Shown: positions 6,111 through 11,643 of the stretch, one piece after another
Numbering within the stretch: position 1 is the stretch's first letter
Layout: every line of letters starts with the position of its first letter
Assembly: GCA_964640945.1 (NCBI GenBank)
Contig: CAZXIV010000027.1
Location: 1-11,643, forward strand
Reading direction: 5' to 3'
DNA from: JAGOUB01 sp964640945
GTDB lineage: Bacteria; Patescibacteriota; Gracilibacteria; Peribacterales; Peribacteraceae
DNA length: 11,643 bases
The notes under the pieces: generated by a model
What the model was told of the DNA's origin: nothing
What the model saw: the letters and a program-made list of their open reading frames with translations, nothing else
Database searches by the model: none
Made by a program: the position numbers and the translations under genes

Positions 6111-6166
6111 TACTTAATACTTAATACTTAATACTTAATACTTAATACTTAATACTTAATACTCAA
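6111..6166. repeat. Tandem heptamer array (TACTTAA)x7 plus one variant
   Basis: Seven perfect copies of TACTTAA occupy 6111-6159 and one variant copy, TACTCAA, 6160-6166. The array is fully intergenic, between the HU terminator and jag, and ends one base before the TTGGAG hexamer at 6168. Perfect short repeats are prone to copy-number change by slippage. Confidence 0.95.
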
Positions 6167-6167
6167 C

Positions 6168-6196
6168 TTGGAGTCTTTCCTGCCAGCCACTATCAT
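6168..6196 (+). promoter_or_regulatory. Candidate jag promoter, near-leaderless
   Basis: TTGGAG (6168-6173) and TATCAT (6191-6196, 5 of 6 to consensus) are spaced by 17 bp. The expected start near 6203 leaves about three bases before the jag ATG at 6206. The AT-rich heptamer array lies exactly where an UP element would be. Confidence 0.55.
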
Positions 6197-6205
6197 GGCT
6201 CCGCT

Positions 6206-6760
6206 ATGGTGCCTGCCGCTCTTGTTGAGGATATTCTTAAGAACCTGCTCACGCAGGCGGGCCTCGCGTACACGAGCCTCACTGTCAGCTTCGAGGAGAA
6301 GACCAACGCCACTCGCGTCGATATTGTCGCCCCCGAGCCGAGCCGCCTCATCGGTTGGCACGGCGAGACACTCAACTCCCTTCAGCATCTGGCCAAAGCC
6401 ATCGTCCGCTCCAAGCAGCCGGCTGAGGCGAACCCTTTCATCATTCTCGATGTCGACGGCTACCGCCGCCAGCAGGAGGAGAAGGTCCGCCAGATCGCCG
6501 AGCAGAAGGCCGACTTCGTCCGCCGCACGGGCAGCCGCGTGGCGCTCTCGCCCATGAGCCCCTACTTCCGCCGCATCGTGCATCTCCACGTCGCCGAGTC
6601 CCCTGCCCTGCAAGATTTCACCACCGAGAGCATCGGCCAGGGCGATTACCGCCAGATCGTACTCAAGTTGAAGAACGAGAAGGAGGCGAAACTCCCCGTC
6701 GGCGAAGAGCTTTCACCGGTCATCCCGGCCGACGATGGCCTGGAGAATCTTGATATTTAA
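6206..6760 (+). CDS. jag: Jag/EloR-type KH-R3H RNA-binding protein
   Basis: 184 residues. A KH domain (about 35-75) carries the loop SRLIGWHGETLNSLQHL, matching GxxIGxxGxxL. A C-terminal R3H-type segment (about 110-155) reads SPMSPYFRRIVHLHVAESPA and then TTESIGQGDYRQIVLKL, like the MSxxERRxVHxxL...TxSxGxGxxRxIVI pattern of Jag. An N-terminal Jag-N domain is absent or very short, so this is the compact form. In Firmicutes, Jag/EloR binds RNA and controls cell elongation and envelope synthesis; that role is assumed here by family. It is not next to rpmH, rnpA or yidC as is common elsewhere, but stands alone. The start at 6206 is the first in frame, no Shine-Dalgarno is near, and a promoter lies directly upstream. 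The tail (NEKEAKLPVGEELSPVIPAD) is variable. Confidence 0.93.
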   Translation: MVPAALVEDILKNLLTQAGLAYTSLTVSFEEKTNATRVDIVAPEPSRLIGWHGETLNSLQHLAKAIVRSKQPAEANPFIILDVDGYRRQQEEKVRQIAEQKADFVRRTGSRVALSPMSPYFRRIVHLHVAESPALQDFTTESIGQGDYRQIVLKLKNEKEAKLPVGEELSPVIPADDGLENLDI

Positions 6761-6761
6761 C

Positions 6762-6778
6762 CCGTGTGAATTACACGG
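6762..6778 (+). terminator. Hairpin after jag without T tract
   Basis: CCGTGT (6762-6767) and ACACGG (6773-6778) form a 6-bp stem around GAATT, beginning one base after the jag stop. No T run follows, so it may protect the 3' end rather than terminate. Confidence 0.4.
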
Positions 6779-7046
6779 CTCTATCGTTAGGGTGGCCCGC
6801 GTTTTTGGGTGCTGATCAGATGCCTATCAGCTCGTGCCTGAACCCCTCTTATTCATGCCGCGGCCGTCCTTCATCATCTCAAAGCTTGCTATTTCCATCT
6901 CTGCCGAATACCCCTTGTCTAGCGTGGTGATCAGGGCGATAGGTTGCGTTCCATCAAACGTGGAACAAGTGATCGTTGGTCATGATGAAGAGTAGACCTT
7001 TTTCTCTTTTATTAGGGCTCAAACAGTGGTCATGGTCACCGGAGGC
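6779..7046. other. Intergenic region between converging jag and dnaJ
   Basis: No gene is seen. It holds TGATCA at 6813-6818 and 6928-6933, GGTCATG at 6978-6984 and 7028-7034, an inverted repeat GCTGAT/ATCAGC (6811-6816, 6826-6831) and GTTCCA/TGGAAC (6948-6953, 6961-6966). A plus-strand T-rich run at 6999-7011 follows a weak GGTC/GACC pairing. No clear dnaJ terminator is visible. Confidence 0.5.
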
Positions 7047-8108
7047 TCAGTCGAATATTTTCTTCCATTCTTCCATCAAACGTTTCTCTTCGCGGCTGAG
7101 TTTCTTCGGAATGATCACATCAATTTGGATGTAGTGATCACCGTGGCGGGAAGTGTTCAGTACCGGCATACCTTTTCCTTTCACGCGCAGGACTTGTCCC
7201 GGCTGGGTGCCGGCGGGAACACTCAGGGTCACCGGGCCGTGCACCGTCTCAATATCGATCTCCGCGCCCAAGATGGCGTCCATAGCCGACACCGTTGTGA
7301 CGGCATGAATATCGTCGCCGTCGCGCCGGAAGCGGTCGTCAGGGCGGACATCGATGTGCACAAACAGGTCCCCCGCCGGTTGACCGGGTAGGCCCTGGTC
7401 GCCGCCGCCACGCACGCGCATGGTCTGGCCATCGGCGATGCCCGGAGGAATCTCCACCGTCACATCCTCTCGCTTCTGGGTCCGCCCCTCGCCGTGGCAG
7501 GTGGCGCACGGCGTCTCGGGTACCTTGCCGCTCCCGTGGCACTTGGGGCACTGGGCGCGTTGCTGAATCTGCCCGAAGAACGACTGGGCGACGCGCGTGA
7601 CCTGGCCCGTACCGCCACACTGGTCACAGGTGATCACCTTGGCCCCCTTGGCCGCGCCGTTGCCCTGGCACGTATCGCAGGCGGCAAAGCGCTGGATACG
7701 GATAGTGCGCTTCGTGCCGCTGACCGCTTCGGCAATAGCGATGGTCACACCCACTTCATGATCAGCCCCCTTTACTTGGGCGCCGCCACGCGCCCCGCCA
7801 AAGAAGTTCGAGAATAGGTCACCCATGTCGCCCCCTTGAAAACCAGAGAAATCGAATCCCCCGCCTCCAAAGCCGCCGGCGCCTGGACCCGCTGCACCGA
7901 ATTGGTCGTACTGGGCGCGTTTCTGCTGGTCCCCCACCAGCTCATACGCTTGGTTGATCTCCTTAAATTTAGCCTCCGCCTGCTTGTCCCCCTGATGCTT
8001 ATCAGGGTGCCATTCTTTGCTTAATTTTCGATACGCCTGCTTGATCTCGTCGGCCGAGGCGGTTTTGCTGACGCCGAGGATGTCGTAGGGATTGGGCGCG
8101 ATGCGCAC
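7047..8108 (-). CDS. dnaJ: Chaperone protein DnaJ (Hsp40)
   Basis: 353 residues from the GTG at 8108, slightly shorter than E. coli DnaJ. The J domain (1-70) has HPD at 34-36, which stimulates DnaK ATPase. A Gly/Phe linker spans about 71-108 (GGFGGGGFDFSGF). The zinc domain has all four CxxCxGxG-type motifs (Cys144/147, 161/164, 187/190, 201/204), so it is a full type I DnaJ able to hold unfolded clients. The C-terminal substrate-binding domains follow, with GDLFVHIDVRPDDRFRRDG. dnaK and grpE are not adjacent. The start is uncertain: no Shine-Dalgarno is present, and a TACACT hexamer abuts the GTG directly, which would put transcription inside the frame near 8102. No CIRCE element (TTAGCACTC) is seen. 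It is divergent from the calcium-repeat gene by 55 bases. Confidence 0.97.
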   Translation of the reverse strand: MRIAPNPYDILGVSKTASADEIKQAYRKLSKEWHPDKHQGDKQAEAKFKEINQAYELVGDQQKRAQYDQFGAAGPGAGGFGGGGFDFSGFQGGDMGDLFSNFFGGARGGAQVKGADHEVGVTIAIAEAVSGTKRTIRIQRFAACDTCQGNGAAKGAKVITCDQCGGTGQVTRVAQSFFGQIQQRAQCPKCHGSGKVPETPCATCHGEGRTQKREDVTVEIPPGIADGQTMRVRGGGDQGLPGQPAGDLFVHIDVRPDDRFRRDGDDIHAVTTVSAMDAILGAEIDIETVHGPVTLSVPAGTQPGQVLRVKGKGMPVLNTSRHGDHYIQIDVIIPKKLSREEKRLMEEWKKIFD

Positions 8109-8122
8109 AGTGTAGCGCAGGA

Positions 8123-8141
8123 CCCTCTATCGCCGAGAGGG
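8123..8141. promoter_or_regulatory. Inverted repeat between dnaJ and the calcium-repeat gene
   Basis: CCCTCT (8123-8128), spacer ATCGCCG and AGAGGG (8136-8141) form a perfect 6-7-6 inverted repeat in the 55-base divergent spacer. It occupies the -35 position of the plus promoter, so it could be an operator for one or both genes. Confidence 0.35.
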
Positions 8142-8148
8142 CATTCTG

Positions 8149-8157
8149 TGCTAGAAT
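8149..8157 (+). promoter_or_regulatory. Extended -10 promoter giving a leaderless transcript
   Basis: TGCTAGAAT is an extended -10 (TGn plus TAGAAT). Six G residues follow, then the ATG at 8164, so the usual +1 coincides with the A of the start codon. No recognisable -35 exists at 16-18 bp. The leaderless reading is inferred from spacing. Confidence 0.65.
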
Positions 8158-8163
8158 GGGGGG

Positions 8164-9192
8164 ATGGCATCGAGCCTCTCCACTAACGTCGTCTCCGCCT
8201 TTAAGGCCTTCGCTCTGGCTCTCCTGCCGGTGGTCGCCGTGATGGCGCTCCTCCCGGGGCAGTCCGGTGTCTCAATCACTGAACAAAACGAGATTGCTTT
8301 AGCCTTGCTCCTGCCTCAAAAACAACAGCGTGAGATCCCCTGGGTAGTCATCGACGCCGCCAAAGTGATGACGGGTGCCACTGTGCCCGCCGATACCAAT
8401 GTCATCCTCCACATCCCGTTCGATATTGCACCGATTAACCGTGAGGTGCTTCTCGGCGGCCGCGGCACCGAAGTCCGGTATTGGGGCTACTGTTTGCCGC
8501 TAAACTACGATCCTGAAATCGCTCAGAACCGTCAGGGTTTCCCGGGCCTCATGTTTCTCTCGGAGAAAGAGCGTAAGGAGCAGAAGGCGGCGGCTTCGTC
8601 CTCGATCGCTCGCCGTTCCATTTACAACATCCAAGAGGCCCAGGATTCCATCGCGACTGAGCAGCGTAACCGCCAAACAGGGTTCCGTCACCAGCTCGAT
8701 ACGTTCGACCCCGGTTCACTCTGTTTCCTCATGACGGAGGCCCCCCTGCCCGTTGGCCTCGATAACGACGGCGACCTGCTCAACGACAAGTCGGAGCTCG
8801 CTATCAAAACCGATCCCACCAAGCCTGATAGTGACGGCGATGGCCTCTCCGACGGCATCGAAGTGCGCGGGGGCACCCAGCCCACCATCCGCGATACCGA
8901 TAGCGACGGCCTGATTGATGGCATTGAAGATAAGAACTTCAACGGCCGCCTGGATTCCGACGAGACTGACCCCAAAAACCGCGATAGCGACCGTGATGGC
9001 CTCTGCGACGGTATGTGCACCGTCCGCGTGGGTAACGATCAAATCCTCCAACTTGGCGAGGATGCGAACCTCAATGGTGAATTCGAAGCTGGCGAAACGA
9101 ATCCTTTGGTTAAAATGACAAATCCGGCCGGAGTAAATGATTACGATGCTGTCTATCGTTGCCTCTTCGGCGATACCAGCGTTTGCCCATAA
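8164..9192 (+). CDS. Exported protein with thrombospondin type 3-like calcium repeats
   Basis: 342 residues. A hydrophobic segment at about 12-31 (AFKAFALALLPVVAVMALL) is a signal peptide or N-terminal anchor. Residues 32-195 form a domain I do not recognise. Residues about 200-304 contain Asp-rich calcium-binding repeats of the TSP3 type: DNDGD at 200, DSDGDGLSDGIE at 222, DTDSDGLIDGIE at 244 and DSDRDGLCDG at 274, with TDP and TNP turns between them. Six cysteines (110, 187, 281, 285, 333, 341) allow disulfides outside the membrane. TSP3 repeats bind calcium and often form rigid extracellular stalks; an envelope or surface role is inferred. No C-terminal anchor is present. The next gene begins 27 bases downstream under its own promoter, whose -35 overlaps the last codons here. 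Confidence 0.85.
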   Translation: MASSLSTNVVSAFKAFALALLPVVAVMALLPGQSGVSITEQNEIALALLLPQKQQREIPWVVIDAAKVMTGATVPADTNVILHIPFDIAPINREVLLGGRGTEVRYWGYCLPLNYDPEIAQNRQGFPGLMFLSEKERKEQKAAASSSIARRSIYNIQEAQDSIATEQRNRQTGFRHQLDTFDPGSLCFLMTEAPLPVGLDNDGDLLNDKSELAIKTDPTKPDSDGDGLSDGIEVRGGTQPTIRDTDSDGLIDGIEDKNFNGRLDSDETDPKNRDSDRDGLCDGMCTVRVGNDQILQLGEDANLNGEFEAGETNPLVKMTNPAGVNDYDAVYRCLFGDTSVCP

Positions 9193-9211
9193 GTCTACTT
9201 TCCTGTACAAT
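9183..9211 (+). promoter_or_regulatory. Promoter of the LPRSG-anchored protein, near-leaderless
   Basis: TTGCCC (9183-9188) and TACAAT (9206-9211) are spaced by 17 bp. The -35 overlaps the final codons of the upstream gene. The predicted start near 9218 is two bases before the ATG at 9220. Confidence 0.7.
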
Positions 9212-9219
9212 AGAAGCAT

Positions 9220-9774
9220 ATGAAACACACATCCACAATGATCCTGGCCTCGCTGGCTCTCCTCATAATGCCGATGACGGCTGCTGCCTATGTGCCGCCG
9301 GATCAGTATGTGTACGTCGACGACTACGGCCTGCCCCCGCCCACGGCTCGGCACGCCCAAGCTCGCGTTGAGGCTCAGAATGCTCTCTATGCCGAGCGCC
9401 GCCAACAGCAGACCGGCACCTACACCACCACCTACGGCGGCCCGACCTATCCGTCGGTCGTTTCCGGCTCCGGCCAGCCCGGCTACGTCGTGATCGATCC
9501 TCCGCATGATGTCGTCAGCGCCGACCCATACCTCAGCGCCTCGATCGATGATCTCATCATGAGCGTCGATGATCTTTCAGCTACTGTCGCCGATCTCCAG
9601 GCTCGGGCCAATCGTCCCCAGAATATTGAGCGTCCCGCCCCGTGGGTTGAGCCTCAGCCTCGGTCCTGGCACCCGCTGCCGCGCTCTGGTCCGGGCACGT
9701 GGGTTCTCCTGACTGTCGGTGCCCTCGCGGTCGCCTGGACGGTGCGCAAGACGCGCGCCATGGAGATCGCCTAA
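9220..9774 (+). CDS. Secreted protein with LPxTG-like C-terminal sorting signal
   Basis: 184 residues, family unknown. A signal peptide (1-24: MKHTSTM, hydrophobic LASLALLIMP, ending TAAA before Tyr) suits signal peptidase I. The mature part is Tyr/Pro/Gly rich (DQYVYVDDYGLPPP, TGTYTTTYGGPTYP) with a short helical stretch, SIDDLIMSVDDLSATVADLQ (about 108-127), that could coil. At the C terminus LPRSG (153-157) is followed by PGTW, a hydrophobic segment (about 160-175) and a basic end (RKTRA). This is the order of a sortase sorting signal, with Ser in place of Thr in LPxTG. Cell-wall or surface attachment is inferred; no sortase gene is in the window. Alternatively it is simply a single-pass anchored protein. 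A strong terminator follows. Confidence 0.85.
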   Translation: MKHTSTMILASLALLIMPMTAAAYVPPDQYVYVDDYGLPPPTARHAQARVEAQNALYAERRQQQTGTYTTTYGGPTYPSVVSGSGQPGYVVIDPPHDVVSADPYLSASIDDLIMSVDDLSATVADLQARANRPQNIERPAPWVEPQPRSWHPLPRSGPGTWVLLTVGALAVAWTVRKTRAMEIA

Positions 9775-9793
9775 TTCCGTCTTGAGTCATCAG

Positions 9794-9823
9794 GATGCCC
9801 GTGCGAGAGTGCGGGCATCTTTT
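9794..9823 (+). terminator. Intrinsic terminator after the surface protein gene
   Basis: GATGCCCG (9794-9801) pairs with CGGGCATC (9812-9819), followed by TTTT (9820-9823). It lies 20 bases after the stop codon at 9772-9774 and immediately upstream of the recJ reading frame. Confidence 0.92.
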
Positions 9824-9828
9824 CGTCT

Positions 9829-11442
9829 CTGTCACTCACTGGCCGTCGCTGGCAGCTGCCGGCCGAGCTTCCTGACCTGTCCACGCGGGAGGGCTTGAGC
9901 ATGCTCTGGAGAGGGCGTGGTCTCCACCAGACGGAGTCTAGTTCTCTCGACGACTTGCCAAGTTTTCCTGACTATCCGGATCTGCGCCTTGCCGTCGATT
10001 GTCTACGCAGTGCCGTCCAAAAAGGGAAGCGAATAGTGATCATCGGTGACTATGACTGTGATGGCGTCACGTCTACGGCCCTTCTAGTGCGCGCCCTGCG
10101 TCGTTTGGGGTATGACCCCGTCGTTCGCCTGCCGCACCGCGTACGCGACGGCTACGGCCTTACCACGGCCCTGGCGGCCGAGGTGGGGGAGCATGCCGAC
10201 CTCGTCCTAACGGTCGACACTGGCGTCACGGCGACTGAGGCGGTGGCTGCCCTACGAGAGAAGGGGATTGATGTGATCATCGTCGATCACCATCATCCCC
10301 CCGCCGAGTTGCCACCGGCCACGGCCCTCGTGCATCCCATGACGGCCAACCTCAAAGACCCTTGGCCCTCAGCGGCCGGCTTGGCGCATATGCTCGGACG
10401 CGCGCTGGCCCCGGTTGATGGTCATGAGGCCGATACTGATTTGGCTTTAGCAATGCTGGGAACAGTGGCGGATGTGGTGCCCCTTATTGGCCGTAATCGC
10501 ACGCTGGTCCATCTTGGACTCGCTGCCCTTGAGCGTCTCGAGAGTGGGCCACTCGCTCAAATGCGTGATCAGCTGCGCACGGCAACGCCTGCGCTCACAT
10601 CCACCGATATCGCTTTCCGTCTGGCCCCACGTATCAATGCCGCTGGTCGCTTGGCTGATCCCACCACTGCCCTGTCCGCGCTTCTGGATGGTGGTCAGGC
10701 CCTTGCCCACCTCGAAGAACTCAACGCCGACCGTCAGCGTCGTAGCAAGCTTGCTATCGATGGCGCACTTGAGAAGATCCTTGCTCAAGAGTCAGTCCCA
10801 TCGCTGATCTCCATTGCGAATGCCGATCTTCATCCAGGCATCCTCGGTTTAGTTGCCGCCAAGCTGACAGAGCGTTTTGGCCGACCGAGTTTGGTTCTTA
10901 GTGAGTTGAATGGTGTCTACACCGGTTCGTTGCGCGGGCCAGCGGGGTATCACCTTGCTCAGGGCCTGACCACCTGTGCCGACCTTTTAGAGCGCTTCGG
11001 TGGTCACGCGCAGGCGGCTGGTTGCACTGTGCGCCAAGAGAATATCGAGCCCTTGATTCAGCGATTATCCGCTCATGTGTCGGCGACAGTTGCGCCCGAA
11101 AACCTCGTGCCAACGCTCGCGATTGATGCCGAGTTGCTTGTGACTAGTCTCCGACCAGGTCTGATCAATGATCTGCGCATGTTCGAGCCATTCGGTGCTG
11201 GGAACCTAGAACCGCGGGTTTTATTGCGGGGTGTGACGCTGGATGGAGCCCGAGGAGTAGGGGAGAACTCGCGTCACCTGCAGGCCCGGATTGGCCCTGG
11301 AAAGTTGATTGGCTTCGGCCTTGGTCACCTGACTAGTCACGCTGATACACCTCTCGATATCGTGGGCCGATTAAGCCTGGATACCTGGAATGGTAGGCAG
11401 ACAGCGCAAGTGATGTTGGAGGACATGAGGGTGGCAGAGTAG
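9829..11442 (+). CDS. recJ: Single-stranded-DNA exonuclease RecJ (DHH family)
   Basis: A 5'-3' ssDNA exonuclease for recombination and mismatch or base excision repair. Counting from the ATG at 9901, the DHH domain shows GDYDCDGVTST (49-59), DTGVTA (Asp106) and DHHH (129-132), the metal-binding motifs. DGYGLT lies between the first two. A DHHA1-type domain ends in GGHAQAAGCTV (about 367-377), and an OB-like tail follows. The start is a problem. The first ATG (9901) has GGGAGGG eight bases upstream, a good ribosome site, giving 513 residues. But the same frame upstream encodes GRRWQLPAELPDLSTREGLS, which resembles the usual RecJ N-terminus (LPAELP followed by a short helix and an RG motif). 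Only CTG codons (9829, 9856, 9877) or TTG 9895 could start there. I give 9829 as the outer limit (537 residues) and regard 9901 as the conservative alternative. Confidence 0.92.
   Translation: MSLTGRRWQLPAELPDLSTREGLSMLWRGRGLHQTESSSLDDLPSFPDYPDLRLAVDCLRSAVQKGKRIVIIGDYDCDGVTSTALLVRALRRLGYDPVVRLPHRVRDGYGLTTALAAEVGEHADLVLTVDTGVTATEAVAALREKGIDVIIVDHHHPPAELPPATALVHPMTANLKDPWPSAAGLAHMLGRALAPVDGHEADTDLALAMLGTVADVVPLIGRNRTLVHLGLAALERLESGPLAQMRDQLRTATPALTSTDIAFRLAPRINAAGRLADPTTALSALLDGGQALAHLEELNADRQRRSKLAIDGALEKILAQESVPSLISIANADLHPGILGLVAAKLTERFGRPSLVLSELNGVYTGSLRGPAGYHLAQGLTTCADLLERFGGHAQAAGCTVRQENIEPLIQRLSAHVSATVAPENLVPTLAIDAELLVTSLRPGLINDLRMFEPFGAGNLEPRVLLRGVTLDGARGVGENSRHLQARIGPGKLIGFGLGHLTSHADTPLDIVGRLSLDTWNGRQTAQVMLEDMRVAE
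9887..9893 (+). promoter_or_regulatory. Shine-Dalgarno GGGAGGG before ATG 9901
   Basis: This is the best-placed purine-rich ribosome site in the window, with its GGAGG core eight bases from the ATG at 9901 and only two from the TTG at 9895. It supports initiation at 9901, although the codons upstream look like RecJ protein sequence. Confidence 0.5.
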
Positions 11443-11473
11443 TCGCCTGAGGTTTGTGCCCAGCGAACTGGTT

Positions 11474-11504
11474 GGTACTTCTTTGTGCGCGACAAAGAAG
11501 TACC
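11474..11504. repeat. Perfect 13-bp-stem palindrome downstream of recJ
   Basis: GGTACTTCTTTGT (11474-11486), loop GCGCG, and ACAAAGAAGTACC (11492-11504) form a perfect 13-bp hairpin 31 bases after the recJ stop. No T run follows. It could stabilise or end the recJ transcript. Its form resembles palindromes dispersed between genes in other bacteria. Confidence 0.85.
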
Positions 11505-11643
11505 TCCCTAAGGGACTGCGAGCCAAGCCTTTCGCCCATCGTCCTTCGGACTCGGGCTCAAGAGCTTGTCTCTGGGAGCATAAAACGTGTCGCGCCAAAG
11601 CCCCTCCACCTCGTCCCCGTGCCTCCTCGCGGGCGACGTAGAG
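11505..11643. other. Unassigned GC-rich sequence at the right edge
   Basis: No gene is supported. Open frames on both strands cross the palindrome and run to or near the edge, with Arg/Ser/Pro-rich translations typical of non-coding DNA. Short self-complementary pieces exist (GTCC/GGAC near 11540-11550; GAGCC near 11519 with GGCTC near 11554), which may be more of a repeat element begun by the palindrome. Confidence 0.4.

Noticed and set aside
6111..6166. CRISPR-like repeat
   Set aside because: The unit is 7 bp with no spacers; it is a simple tandem array.
8103..8114. TACACT directly before the dnaJ GTG as a leaderless promoter
   Set aside because: The predicted +1 would fall inside the frame at an ATC codon and no -35 is visible, so I do not list it as a promoter.
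8716..9507. 263-codon minus-strand frame across the two exported genes
   Set aside because: It is antisense to the Asp-rich repeats, whose codon regularity keeps the reverse frame open; it would also overlap two well-supported genes.
11456..11641. Open frames at the right edge on both strands
   Set aside because: They run through the perfect palindrome and have Arg/Ser/Pro-rich translations without a start signal.

Overview
The window looks like chromosomal DNA from a small-genome bacterium. My best guess is a Patescibacteria/CPR lineage such as the Peribacteria/Peregrinibacteria group, at moderate to low confidence. Reasons: mostly single-gene transcription units of housekeeping genes (topA, HU, jag, dnaJ, recJ), exported proteins with thrombospondin type 3-like calcium repeats, moderately high GC in genes with AT-rich promoter islands, and few Shine-Dalgarno sequences. 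UGA is a normal stop and tRNA-Trp has a CCA anticodon, so the code is standard. I see no insertion sequence, prophage or CRISPR.

Layout. 1-106: C-terminal end of an unidentified + gene. 230-499 (-): small two-helix membrane protein with a strong promoter and a terminator, divergent from 676-2031 (+), a membrane-anchored alpha/beta-hydrolase-like protein. 2046-2121 (-): tRNA-Trp. 2305-2784 (-): helix-turn-helix plus coiled-coil protein. 3109-5466 (-): DNA topoisomerase I. 5717-5998 (+): HU-type nucleoid protein. 6206-6760 (+): Jag/EloR KH-R3H RNA-binding protein behind a 7-bp tandem repeat. 7047-8108 (-): DnaJ. 8164-9192 (+): exported calcium-repeat protein. 9220-9774 (+): secreted protein with an LPxTG-like C-terminal anchor. 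About 9829/9901-11442 (+): RecJ-type DHH exonuclease. 11474-11504: long palindrome followed by unassigned sequence.

Themes. The topA-HU pair is a DNA topology and nucleoid neighbourhood; dnaJ and jag serve folding and envelope regulation, recJ serves repair, and the two exported proteins are surface components transcribed one after the other. Three points stand out. (1) At several genes the predicted promoter lies directly against the start codon, so transcripts should be leaderless or nearly so. (2) Palindromes built from TGATCA and GGTCATG recur between genes, including a perfect 24-bp palindrome across the topA stop codon, and surround the helix-turn-helix gene. (3) An array of seven identical 7-bp units abuts the -35 region of jag and faces a degenerate 7-bp array in inverted orientation. 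The recJ reading frame also carries RecJ-like N-terminal sequence upstream of any ATG, GTG or TTG. All homology statements are from reading the sequence and memory of families; no search was run.
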